Below, piece by piece: positions 1-6,248 of a DNA stretch of 9,157 nt (position 1 is its first letter; the number at the start of each line of letters is the position of its first letter). This DNA is from Treponema sp. UBA4319 (GTDB lineage Bacteria; Spirochaetota; Spirochaetia; Treponematales; Treponemataceae), in assembly GCA_002393865.1 (NCBI GenBank), contig DGUD01000045.1, positions 1-9,157 of the forward strand. The letters run 5' to 3'. The position numbers and the translations under genes were made by a program. The notes below the pieces were generated by a model. That model ran no database searches. It worked only from the letters and a program-made list of their open reading frames with translations, and was not told where the DNA came from.

Positions 1-1018
1 CCACAACGGGACACAGTCCCGCCAGCTTCCGGGCAAAGGCAGCGTCCGTCACGAACAAATCCGTGACAGCCACGCAATACTGGGAGGCACGGGTGATGTC
101 GCGGACAATCTGGTATGACTGCAGCCCCTGCCCTTCCGCATCCTTCACAAGGCTGTCGCACTGCGGGAGATCCGCGTCGGGGGGAACAAGGACATCCCCC
201 CCGGTCTTGAGCGCAAGGTCAAGGCAGCGGCGCAGGTGCCCCGTGCCCTTTCCTTTACGCACGCTCGGCACAAAGAGCACCGGATAGCGGACGTCGTCGC
301 GGGACAGCCCCTCCAGAATCTGCTGCACCGTATACGGCTCCTGCACCGGCGCAGTGCCGGAGACTGCGCGGACAAGCGCACAGGCTCTCCGATAGTCGCT
401 GCGTTCGTCTATGGTCGTGCGCAAGTCAGGATGGTAGAACTTCCGCGGGGCACGGATAAAGAGGCAGTTGAAGGTATCCGTATGGTTGTACAGCGCAGGC
501 CCCACATGCTCATGGTCATAGGGCAGCTCGGTCTGCGCAGCCGCAAGCAGCAGCGAGTGGGCATCAAAAATCTCGACGCCGGAGCCGTGCGGCAGCCCCT
601 GCCAGGTAATATAATCCACCTGCGCGGCGGAGCTGCGATCCTTATATTCGTCCAGCAGATCCTGCGCCGCCTCGTAGAAGAGGAAGGGATTGTCGGCAGT
701 CGCGCGGACAACCACATCGGCTTTGGAAAGCTCTATGACCTTGCAGAAGCGGTCAAGCACGTCCTCCTTGGAGCCCGCGAAGCATTCGTAGCCGCAGGAG
801 CGCGCGATACCCTCAAGCTCGGCGGCGCTGTCCGTATCGACGGCAAGGTAATAGCTGTCGGCGGAGACCTTCTTCATGGACGCGAGCACCCATTCGAGCA
901 CCGTCTTGCCCCCCAGCGGAAGCAGCGCTTTGCGCGGCAGCCGCGTTGACGAGAGGCGGCACTGCACAATCAGGACAGTCCGTTTCTTCTTGCGGTCAAA
1001 CAAATTCATCAGCCTCAT
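1..1018 (-). CDS. SpsF-like sugar cytidylyltransferase fused to a PseG/SpsG-like domain (partial, 3' end off window)
   Basis: The frame is open from an ATG at 1018-1016 to the left window edge (339 codons, no stop), so the C-terminus is missing. Residues about 14-235 match the CMP-sugar transferase family (SpsF/NeuA/KdsB type), which joins CTP to a sugar acid or sugar: the loop QCRLSSTRLPRKALLPLGGK at 19-38, ATADNPF at 106-112, HGSGVEIF at 144-151 and HEHVGPALY at 169-177. From about residue 245 a second domain starts with GTGHLRRC at 258-265, the glycine/histidine signature seen near the N-terminus of PseG/SpsG nucleotide-sugar hydrolases and related transferases. In Bacillus, spsF and spsG are separate neighbouring genes; here they appear as one polypeptide. 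The start overlaps the upstream stop as ATGA, with GGGGGA six bases before it; ATG at 1009 is an alternative start. Cytoplasmic sugar activation is very likely for the first domain; the second assignment is less certain. Confidence 0.85.
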   Translation of the reverse strand, partial: MRLMNLFDRKKKRTVLIVQCRLSSTRLPRKALLPLGGKTVLEWVLASMKKVSADSYYLAVDTDSAAELEGIARSCGYECFAGSKEDVLDRFCKVIELSKADVVVRATADNPFLFYEAAQDLLDEYKDRSSAAQVDYITWQGLPHGSGVEIFDAHSLLLAAAQTELPYDHEHVGPALYNHTDTFNCLFIRAPRKFYHPDLRTTIDERSDYRRACALVRAVSGTAPVQEPYTVQQILEGLSRDDVRYPVLFVPSVRKGKGTGHLRRCLDLALKTGGDVLVPPDADLPQCDSLVKDAEGQGLQSYQIVRDITRASQYCVAVTDLFVTDAAFARKLAGLCPVV

Positions 1019-1983
1019 TTTTCATCCCCCGTAGCGCCCCAGTTCTCGGTCAGCAAAACAGCATCCGTCTTAAAGCGGTATTTATTCAGGTTTGTCCAGC
1101 GCCGTGCCTCACGGAACAAGCGGAACGCCTCGTTCAGCCCGCAGGAGCTCCTCGCCTTGAAGGAGAAGAAGTGGCCAAAGGGAATCTCCCCGTGGTCGTT
1201 CCTGAACACCGGCAGTAGGTTCTTCAGGTAGAAGCGGAGGTAAGAGATGTCCGCAGTCCTGTCCTCCTGAGGGCTGTCGCCCGCATAGCTGAGCACAAAG
1301 CTTGAGGCGAGGGAAATCCGCTCGCCCCAGAGCCATGAGCGGAAGAACAAATCAAGCTTCTGCCAGTACGGCGCCTTTATGGTGCAGTCGAAGCCCCCCA
1401 GACGGATGAATTTCTCCCGGTCATAGAAGCCCGCCAGATCCGCCGGATAGAGCGTGAGCGCCTTGTCCGCGATGGCGAGCGACGATTCCACATTGAACGA
1501 CGAGTGGTTCACGCCCGGCGTAAAACGGACGGGCAGGTTCTGCTGGTCTGACGTGACGAGCCGCGGGCAGACGCAGAACTGCTCCAAGGCAGCAAGCTTT
1601 GCCGCCAGCGCCGCCGTAAAGGAGAAGGCGCCGCCGCACAAGTCGTCGTACAGCATAAGCACGTAGCGGCTGTCCGTCTCCGCCATGCCGATATTTATCA
1701 TATCCCCCACCGTCACGCCTTCCGGCAGCACGACGAATTTCACCTCAGGGAATTCCAGGGAGAGCTGCTCCGTGTTGTAGCTGGGGCTGCGCTGCTCCAC
1801 GCTGACAATCCGCTCAAAACCGCAGCCGAGCAATGCCGAAAAGCAGCGGCTGCGGTACAGGCGGCTCATGCGGTTGAGCACGATACAGGTGACTGGCATC
1901 TGCACCTTCCTGATGGGCTCGGCGCCGCCAAGGACAGTACGCTCCACCTGCTGCTGGTTAAAAGTTGAAGGTATAGTATTCAT
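1015..1983 (-). CDS. GT2-like (GT-A fold) glycosyltransferase
   Basis: This 322-residue protein resembles family 2 glycosyltransferases, which move a sugar from a nucleotide donor to an acceptor. After a variable N-terminus, a Rossmann-like strand (residues 30-36) is followed by GDMINIGMAETDSRYVLML at 93-111, the usual G..N.G...A....Y..L pattern, leading into YDDL at 112-115, the likely metal/nucleotide-binding acidic motif. GGFD at 196-199 and the segment YWQKLDLFFRSWLWG at 206-220 match the GGFDE and D.DL..R....G motifs of the family. No membrane segment is evident, so it is probably cytoplasmic. An upstream in-frame ATG at 2064 exists, but ATG at 1983 is preferred because AGGAAG lies four bases before it (1988-1993). 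It overlaps the spiro-SPASM gene by 26 nt and the next gene by ATGA, implying co-translation. Donor and acceptor cannot be read from the sequence. Confidence 0.75.
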   Translation of the reverse strand: MNTIPSTFNQQQVERTVLGGAEPIRKVQMPVTCIVLNRMSRLYRSRCFSALLGCGFERIVSVEQRSPSYNTEQLSLEFPEVKFVVLPEGVTVGDMINIGMAETDSRYVLMLYDDLCGGAFSFTAALAAKLAALEQFCVCPRLVTSDQQNLPVRFTPGVNHSSFNVESSLAIADKALTLYPADLAGFYDREKFIRLGGFDCTIKAPYWQKLDLFFRSWLWGERISLASSFVLSYAGDSPQEDRTADISYLRFYLKNLLPVFRNDHGEIPFGHFFSFKARSSCGLNEAFRLFREARRWTNLNKYRFKTDAVLLTENWGATGDEK

Positions 1984-3607
1984 CGCACTTCCTGCACTTT
2001 TCGTCATACTGCGTATCAAGCTGCCGCACCAGCACATCTCGCCCGCGCTCCCATACGTCGGCAAGCGGCTCCTTCAGCACGTTCCCCACGGGAGCGTCCA
2101 GCACGTACTCCCGGCACAGCGGCACGCTTCCGTCCGGCAGCACGCACATGTCGCGCTTCAGGTGCCAGCACGCCTGCCGCCCAAGGGGCGAGAGGTCTGC
2201 CGGCTTCTCATCCGGGAGCAGCCCGCAGAACGAATCGTACTTCTGGATGATGAGCTTGCCGCCGCTCACCGACGCCGCGTCATGGTAGAGGCGGTAGAAC
2301 TGCTCCAGCTCGTGCTCGTTCCTGTTCATGCGCACGAACTGCGGATAGACCGCGCCGGGGAAACGAGCGGCAAGCACGCCCAGCGCCTGTACCGCCCCGG
2401 CAAGGCTCGTCCCCTGCCCCTCGGCACCAAGCTCCGGCGGCAACGCATGCACGGCACGGTAGGTCTCCTCGCTCACCGCGTCCACCGCCACAATCCAGGT
2501 GACGGCATCCATACCGTTCGTGCGGGGGGGCGCCTGCCGCGCCACAGCGGCAATGCTGTCGGCAAGAGCCTCGGTCACCAGAGAGCCGTCCGTCTCTATC
2601 AGCACGGACAGGCCGGGAAAGGAGAGCACGTCCTGCACGTAGGCCTCTATGCCCTGCACAGCCAACGGCTCCGTGAACGAGCCGAGCCCGATGACAGCCG
2701 TCCCGGACAAGGCGGCGGCGGCTTCCAGCACGGAGCGGAAATCCTTCCTGCCCATATCGGCGGGCTGCGGGTTCCCGGCAGCAAACGGCAGCACACCATT
2801 CTTTTCTTTATAAAGCGCCGGATACGGATTGTACAAGGCTGCGGACGTACAGTTCGCAGCAATCTGGATATTGTAGAAAGCAGGCACCGTCCGCTGCACG
2901 CCGGCAGAGCGGGCAGCAAGGCGCGAAAGAGACAGCGCATCCGCCGCCCCCTGCCCGCGGGCAAGCTCAAAGAGCCGGGCGCAGGCAAGGCTGCCAGCCT
3001 TGGAGGTACAGCAGAACGAAAGCCTGAGCATACGGAAGTCTTCCGGCGCTATCACGGTCTCTATCTCGAAGGAATTGATGTCGCCTTTTATCACATTGAA
3101 GATGCAGCCTTCCGCCACGGGGGCGTCTCCGGCCGCCTTCTGGGAGCCAGCCGCCAGCTCCGCGAGGATTGCGAGCGTACCGGTGGCGATGACTTCCGGC
3201 GCAAGCCCCGCCGGATAACCGTCGGCAAAGCTGTATTCAGCAAGGTAGCGCTCGTGCGCGCCGAGCAGCTCCGCGGTCAGCCCAGCATCAAGGAAGGGGC
3301 AGTCTGCCGCCGCATAGACAGCGCAATCAGCGCGGGCACCCGCAGCGGAAGCCGCAAGCTGCGCCAGAAGCTGCGCGGTCGTCCACGCGGGCTGCACCAC
3401 AAGCTCAGCGCCCTGCAGGCCGCAGGCATCCAGCGCCTCCCGCACGCGCCCCTCAGTCCCCGGAACAGCGGCCACCACGACGCCGGCCGCCCCCGGAACT
3501 GTTTTTGCCCACGCGAGCGCTCGCCCGCAGGCAGACTGGGAGGAAAACAATATATCGAACGCATGGCCAGAAGAAAAGCCAGCATACAAGAACACGATAG
3601 ATTTCAT
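1958..3607 (-). CDS. Spiro-SPASM family protein: nucleotidyltransferase-like head, cluster-less radical-SAM-like core, SPASM tail
   Basis: The protein has 549 residues from ATG 3607. Residues 1-150 look like a nucleotidyltransferase (GT-A) fold: an initial strand MKSIVFLYAG, then AADCPFLDAGL at 100-110 and ADGYPAGLAPEVI at 128-140. Residues about 240-460 resemble a radical SAM barrel, opening with FYNIQIAANC at 244-253. Where a CX3CX2C cluster motif would sit, the residues are C253, A257 and N260, so the radical SAM iron-sulphur site appears lost. The tail is SPASM-like: C480, C488, PDGSVPLC ending at C498, then CRKC at 538-541 followed by DEYY; it could still bind one cluster. I recall this arrangement as a named Treponema family of unknown function. 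It is the first gene of the operon with the glycosyltransferase and the SpsF/PseG fusion. ATG at 3616 (three codons upstream) is an equally possible start; neither has a clear ribosome binding site. Confidence 0.8.
   Translation of the reverse strand: MKSIVFLYAGFSSGHAFDILFSSQSACGRALAWAKTVPGAAGVVVAAVPGTEGRVREALDACGLQGAELVVQPAWTTAQLLAQLAASAAGARADCAVYAAADCPFLDAGLTAELLGAHERYLAEYSFADGYPAGLAPEVIATGTLAILAELAAGSQKAAGDAPVAEGCIFNVIKGDINSFEIETVIAPEDFRMLRLSFCCTSKAGSLACARLFELARGQGAADALSLSRLAARSAGVQRTVPAFYNIQIAANCTSAALYNPYPALYKEKNGVLPFAAGNPQPADMGRKDFRSVLEAAAALSGTAVIGLGSFTEPLAVQGIEAYVQDVLSFPGLSVLIETDGSLVTEALADSIAAVARQAPPRTNGMDAVTWIVAVDAVSEETYRAVHALPPELGAEGQGTSLAGAVQALGVLAARFPGAVYPQFVRMNRNEHELEQFYRLYHDAASVSGGKLIIQKYDSFCGLLPDEKPADLSPLGRQACWHLKRDMCVLPDGSVPLCREYVLDAPVGNVLKEPLADVWERGRDVLVRQLDTQYDEKCRKCDEYYTFNF
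1988..1993 (-). promoter_or_regulatory. Ribosome binding site of the GT2-like gene
   Basis: AGGAAG on the minus strand, four bases before ATG 1983. It lies inside the end of the spiro-SPASM reading frame and supports the start at 1983 over the longer in-frame ATG at 2064. Confidence 0.6.
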
Positions 3608-3887
3608 CGCTGTCATTATCGGAGAATTCCGGAGCGAATTTAAGGGAAGCCCCAAAAACTTCGCGTTCCGGCGTAAAAAAAGCAGGGAATCCAGCCGGAA
3701 GCGCAGCATTACGCGAGGCGCCGCACACCGACACGGCCAGACTACAGCAAAAAAGCGCTCCCTGAGGAGGGGCATCGCCCGCTACCGCGGCTTGTAGCGC
3801 AGCGCGCTGCAACGGCAGTACCGGGCGATTTTCCGTCTCCGCGCATTTTTTCATACCGCATCCCTTGCCTGCCCCCGGTACGACGCA

Positions 3888-3916
3888 TTGTTTTTTTTAC
3901 CGAAAAAAGCTATAGT
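3888..3916 (+). promoter_or_regulatory. Putative sigma-70 type promoter for GNAT-xseA
   Basis: TTGTTT at 3888-3893 as -35, a 17-base spacer, and TATAGT at 3911-3916 as -10 (five of six consensus bases). The spacer carries a run of T and a run of A, unusual in this GC-rich DNA. Transcription would start near 3923 and leave a leader of about 88 nt before the ATG at 4011. Confidence 0.5.
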
Positions 3917-4000
3917 GGGCATGCGCGGGCGCGCCTGTCCGAAGAGGCAGATGCAAAGCCGACCGGCTTTTGCGAGCGTATCGGAGAGCTTGCCCGCAGC

Positions 4001-4005
4001 GGAGG
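4001..4005 (+). promoter_or_regulatory. Ribosome binding site of the GNAT gene
   Basis: GGAGG five bases before ATG 4011. It fixes the start at 4011 and argues against the longer frame that opens at 3888, whose first 41 codons overlap the promoter and have no family similarity. Confidence 0.75.
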
Positions 4006-4010
4006 TTCCT

Positions 4011-4478
4011 ATGGAAATACGGCGGGCAAAAGCAAGCGACAGCGCGGACATCATGCGGCTGCTCCGGCAAGTTCTGACGATACACCACGAAGGGCGCCCG
4101 GATCTGTTCAAGGGCGGCACCACGAAATACACGGAGGCGCAGCTGCAGGAAATCATCACCGACGACACGCGCCCCATTTTTGTGATGGACGACGGCAAAA
4201 ACGTCATCGGCTACGCGTTCTGCATATTCGTGCAGCATCTGGATGACAACATCCTCACAGACATCAGGACGCTCTACATCGACGATCTCTGCGTGGACGA
4301 ATCCGCGCGCGGCAAGCATGTCGGCAGCGCCCTCTACAAGCATGTGCTGGAATTCGCCAGACAAGAGGGCTGCTACAACGTGACGCTCAACGTCTGGACG
4401 GAGAACAAGGCAGCCCTGCAGTTCTACGAGCATTGCGGGCTGAAGCCGCAGAAAATCGGCATGGAGAAAATCCTCTAG
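4011..4478 (+). CDS. GNAT family N-acetyltransferase
   Basis: A 155-residue protein, the usual size of a single GNAT domain, which transfers an acetyl group from acetyl-CoA to an amine. The N-terminal strand MEIRRAKASDSADIMRLL is typical. The acetyl-CoA motif A spans about residues 88-112: LYIDDLCVDESARGKHVGSA, with R100 and G105 at the pyrophosphate-binding turn and H103 in place of the first glycine, a variant I have seen in this family. Motif B follows as LNVWTENKAALQFYEHCGL at 126-144, including the characteristic N.AA..FY. The substrate cannot be predicted. The start is set by GGAGG at 4001-4005. The xseA gene begins 6-18 bp after the stop, so the two are probably co-transcribed, but no functional link with exonuclease VII is evident. 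Confidence 0.88.
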   Translation: MEIRRAKASDSADIMRLLRQVLTIHHEGRPDLFKGGTTKYTEAQLQEIITDDTRPIFVMDDGKNVIGYAFCIFVQHLDDNILTDIRTLYIDDLCVDESARGKHVGSALYKHVLEFARQEGCYNVTLNVWTENKAALQFYEHCGLKPQKIGMEKIL

Positions 4479-4496
4479 GGAACGGTGCGGCAGGCG

Positions 4497-5753
4497 ATGG
4501 AAGCAGAACAGGAAGCCACGGAAGACAAGGTCTTTACCGTCTCACAGCTCACCGGTCTCATCAAGACCATGCTCGAAGGAACGTTTCCCTCCGTGCAGCT
4601 CAAGGGGGAAATCTCGAACTTCCGCCCCAACGCAAGCGGGCACCTCTACTTCGTGCTCAAGGACAACGGGGCGCAGATAAGCGCCGTGATGTTCAGGGGG
4701 CGGGCGGCATCGCTCGCATTTACCCCCAAGGACGGCATGCTCGTGCAGGTGCGGGGCGCCGTCAGCGTATATCCGCCGAGGGGCAACTACCAGATTATCA
4801 TCAGCTCCATGACGAAGGCAGGAAGCGGCGACATCATGGAGATGATAGAGGAACGCAAGCGGAGGCTCGCCGAAGAAGGGCTTTTTGACGAGTCGCGCCG
4901 CCGGCCGCTTCCCTTTTTTCCCCGGACGGTGGGCGTCGTCACCAGCCCCACGGGGGCAGCGCTGCGGGACATCCTGCAGATTGCCCGCCGCCGGAACGAC
5001 AAGGTAAGCGTCATCGTGCTGCCGGCCATCGTGCAGGGCGAAGGCGCCGCGGAAAGCATCGTCAGGATGATACGGGCGGCAAATGTCTGGCGGCTCTGCG
5101 ACGTCCTGATCGTAGGGCGCGGCGGCGGTTCCCTGGAAGACCTGCTGCCCTTCAGCGAGGAAATCGTCGTGCGCGCGGTAGCGGCATCGGCAATCCCGGT
5201 GGTCTCTGCCGTCGGGCATGAAATCGACTGGGCGCTCTGCGATTTTGCGGCGGACAAGCGGGCACCCACCCCCAGCGCGGCGGCAGAGCTGGTCATCCCG
5301 ATCAAGGACGATATCGTGCAGCAGCTGCAGGCCAGCCGGAACGAGCTGCGCACGAATATAGAGAGCCGGCTGCAAAGGCTCCGTCTCACGCTCAGGACGT
5401 TCACGCCGGAAAGCATGGAGCTCCAGTTCCGCAGCAAGGAGCAGCCGCTGCTTGCCCGGCTGGAGGACGCTCGCAGCACGCTTGAGCAGACCATGAGCCG
5501 CATCATCGACTCACGCAGGAATTCCATCGGGCAATGCGTGCGGGTGCTTGAGGCATGCAGCCCGGAGGCAGTACTCCGGCGAGGCTACGCGATGGTCACC
5601 GACGGCGCGACGGGCAAGATTATCCGCAGCGCAGCCGACGTCACGGCCGGCGCGCAGCTCTGCATTCGCCCCGCAGCGGGCAGGATACGCGCACAGGTAA
5701 CAGAAAGCATTCCTGATGGCGGCGCTGCGGAGGGAAGCAGCCGCAGCAAATGA
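4497..5753 (+). CDS. xseA: Exodeoxyribonuclease VII large subunit
   Basis: XseA is the catalytic subunit of exonuclease VII, which degrades single-stranded DNA from both ends to oligonucleotides in the cytoplasm. From ATG 4497 the protein has 418 residues, normal for the family. The N-terminal OB-fold (about 11-105) contains VQLKGEISNFRPNASGHLYF at 33-52. The catalytic domain carries TVGVVTSPTGAALRDIL at 144-160, VGRGGGSLEDLLPFSEE at 206-222, VVSAVGHEIDW at 235-245 and ADKRAPTPSAAAE at 252-264. A helical, coiled-coil-like stretch follows (about 270-350), then the conserved C-terminal CSPEAVLRRGYAMV at 354-367. A GTG at 4485 gives four more residues and has AGGGA just before it; ATG 4497 has only a weak AGG. 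Either could be used. It sits directly behind the GNAT gene and 159 bp before xseB. Confidence 0.96.
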   Translation: MEAEQEATEDKVFTVSQLTGLIKTMLEGTFPSVQLKGEISNFRPNASGHLYFVLKDNGAQISAVMFRGRAASLAFTPKDGMLVQVRGAVSVYPPRGNYQIIISSMTKAGSGDIMEMIEERKRRLAEEGLFDESRRRPLPFFPRTVGVVTSPTGAALRDILQIARRRNDKVSVIVLPAIVQGEGAAESIVRMIRAANVWRLCDVLIVGRGGGSLEDLLPFSEEIVVRAVAASAIPVVSAVGHEIDWALCDFAADKRAPTPSAAAELVIPIKDDIVQQLQASRNELRTNIESRLQRLRLTLRTFTPESMELQFRSKEQPLLARLEDARSTLEQTMSRIIDSRRNSIGQCVRVLEACSPEAVLRRGYAMVTDGATGKIIRSAADVTAGAQLCIRPAAGRIRAQVTESIPDGGAAEGSSRSK

Positions 5754-5760
5754 GACAGGT

Positions 5761-5789
5761 AAGACAATTTATTATCACAATGATACTAT
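5761..5789 (+). promoter_or_regulatory. Putative promoter for xseB-mutL
   Basis: AAGACA at 5761-5766 (four of six -35 consensus bases), a 17-base spacer, and TACTAT at 5784-5789 (four of six -10 consensus bases). It lies in an AT-rich island between xseA and xseB. Start of transcription would be near 5796, giving a leader of about 117 nt. The match is moderate. Confidence 0.35.
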
Positions 5790-5793
5790 CATT
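5779..5793. promoter_or_regulatory. Perfect 15-bp palindrome, candidate operator
   Basis: AATGATACTATCATT is a perfect 7-1-7 inverted repeat centred on C5786. It covers the proposed -10 element, the position expected of a repressor site. The 7-1-7 form and TGATA half-sites recall sites of the Fur family of metal or peroxide regulators, but the match is only to the general shape; the regulator is unknown. Confidence 0.4.
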
Positions 5794-5912
5794 TTGCAAA
5801 TAAGACAGAAAAACTGCCCGGCAGGCAAAAAGCTTTACGGGCGGCTCTCATTCCAGAACAGCGGGGGCTGCATGCAGCTCTGCCCTAGGAACAGACACGG
5901 AGGAACAAAGCG

Positions 5913-6233
5913 ATGTATAATTTTGAGGAGAAGCTGCAGAAGCTGGAGCATCTTTCCGAGGACATAAAACGCGGCGACATCAGCATCGAGGACGCCATCA
6001 AGGATTTCGAGGAAGGCATAAAGCTCGCCAGAGGCATGGAGAAGGAGCTGGATGCCATCGAAGGCAAAATCCAGATACTCATGAACAGCCCGGACGATGC
6101 ATCCGCTCAGGAAGAAGAGAAGGAGACCAGCGCCCCTGCAAAAAAGACGCGGAAAACACCCGCGCAGCCTGACGAGCCAGTGCTGGATCTCTTTAACAGC
6201 GGCATGGAGCTGAACGGCACCCGCAACGCCTGA
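5913..6233 (+). CDS. xseB: Exodeoxyribonuclease VII small subunit
   Basis: XseB is the small helical subunit that binds the coiled-coil arms of XseA in exonuclease VII and is required for its activity. Residues 1-57 match the family: NFEEKLQKLEHLSEDIKRGD at 3-22, ISIEDAIKDFEEGIKLAR at 23-40 and the DAIEGKIQILM segment at 47-57. Typical XseB is about 60-85 residues; this one has 106 because of a charged, Ala/Pro/Lys-rich and probably disordered tail (58-86) ending in EPVLDLFNSG at 88-97. GGAGGA at 5899-5904, eight bases before the ATG, supports the start. The gene is separated from xseA by 159 bp holding a possible promoter and is followed 15 bp later by mutL, so it is likely co-transcribed with mutL. 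Confidence 0.93.
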   Translation: MYNFEEKLQKLEHLSEDIKRGDISIEDAIKDFEEGIKLARGMEKELDAIEGKIQILMNSPDDASAQEEEKETSAPAKKTRKTPAQPDEPVLDLFNSGMELNGTRNA

Positions 6234-6248
6234 CAGAGGAAGGCCAGC

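Larger units (their letters stand above)
3608..4010. other. Divergent intergenic region, no gene recognised
   Basis: These 403 bases separate the minus-strand spiro-SPASM operon from the plus-strand GNAT-xseA genes. Open frames here are extensions or shadows of the flanking genes and show no recognisable protein. A plus-strand promoter is present at 3888-3916. On the minus side I find no convincing -35/-10 pair, although TTAAAT near 3648-3653 is a weak candidate for a -10 element. A hairpin at 3792-3812 (9-bp stem with one G.U pair, loop AGC) contains the 12-bp palindrome GCAGCGCGCTGC. A short GGGC-ATC-GCCC hairpin lies at 3770-3780. Neither has a U-run that would make it a clear terminator. 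Confidence 0.6.

Noticed and set aside
236..949. A 237-codon plus-strand frame opposite the cytidylyltransferase
   Set aside because: The minus-strand frame here has clear SpsF motifs; the plus frame has none and is explained by codon bias.
1868..3643. A 591-codon open frame on the plus strand opposite the spiro-SPASM gene
   Set aside because: It is antisense to a gene with recognisable domains, is rich in Arg, His and Gly as expected of a GC-rich shadow frame, and shows no family motif.
3608..3775. N-terminal extension of the spiro-SPASM protein to an ATG at 3775
   Set aside because: The extra 56 residues are Arg/Leu/Phe-rich and do not resemble a domain; MKSIVFLYAG at 3607 is a natural first strand.
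3750..3782. Possible minus-strand terminator with a run of T (AAAAAA at 3750-3755 region)
   Set aside because: The adjacent stem is only four or five base pairs and there is no upstream minus-strand gene for it to terminate.
3453..3854. A 133-codon minus-strand frame overlapping the start of the spiro-SPASM gene
   Set aside because: Its second half overlaps the spiro-SPASM coding sequence in another frame, and the protein shows no domain or convincing ribosome binding site.
3888..4010. N-terminal extension of the GNAT protein to an ATG at 3888
   Set aside because: The extension overlaps the promoter, and GGAGG at 4001-4005 points to the ATG at 4011.
4542..5375. A 277-codon minus-strand frame opposite xseA
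   Set aside because: Composition is that of a shadow frame; the conserved XseA motifs lie on the plus strand over the same bases.
5815..5825. CTGCCCGGCAG palindrome between xseA and xseB
   Set aside because: A 5-bp stem with a 1-base centre is too short for a terminator; the following run is A rather than T.
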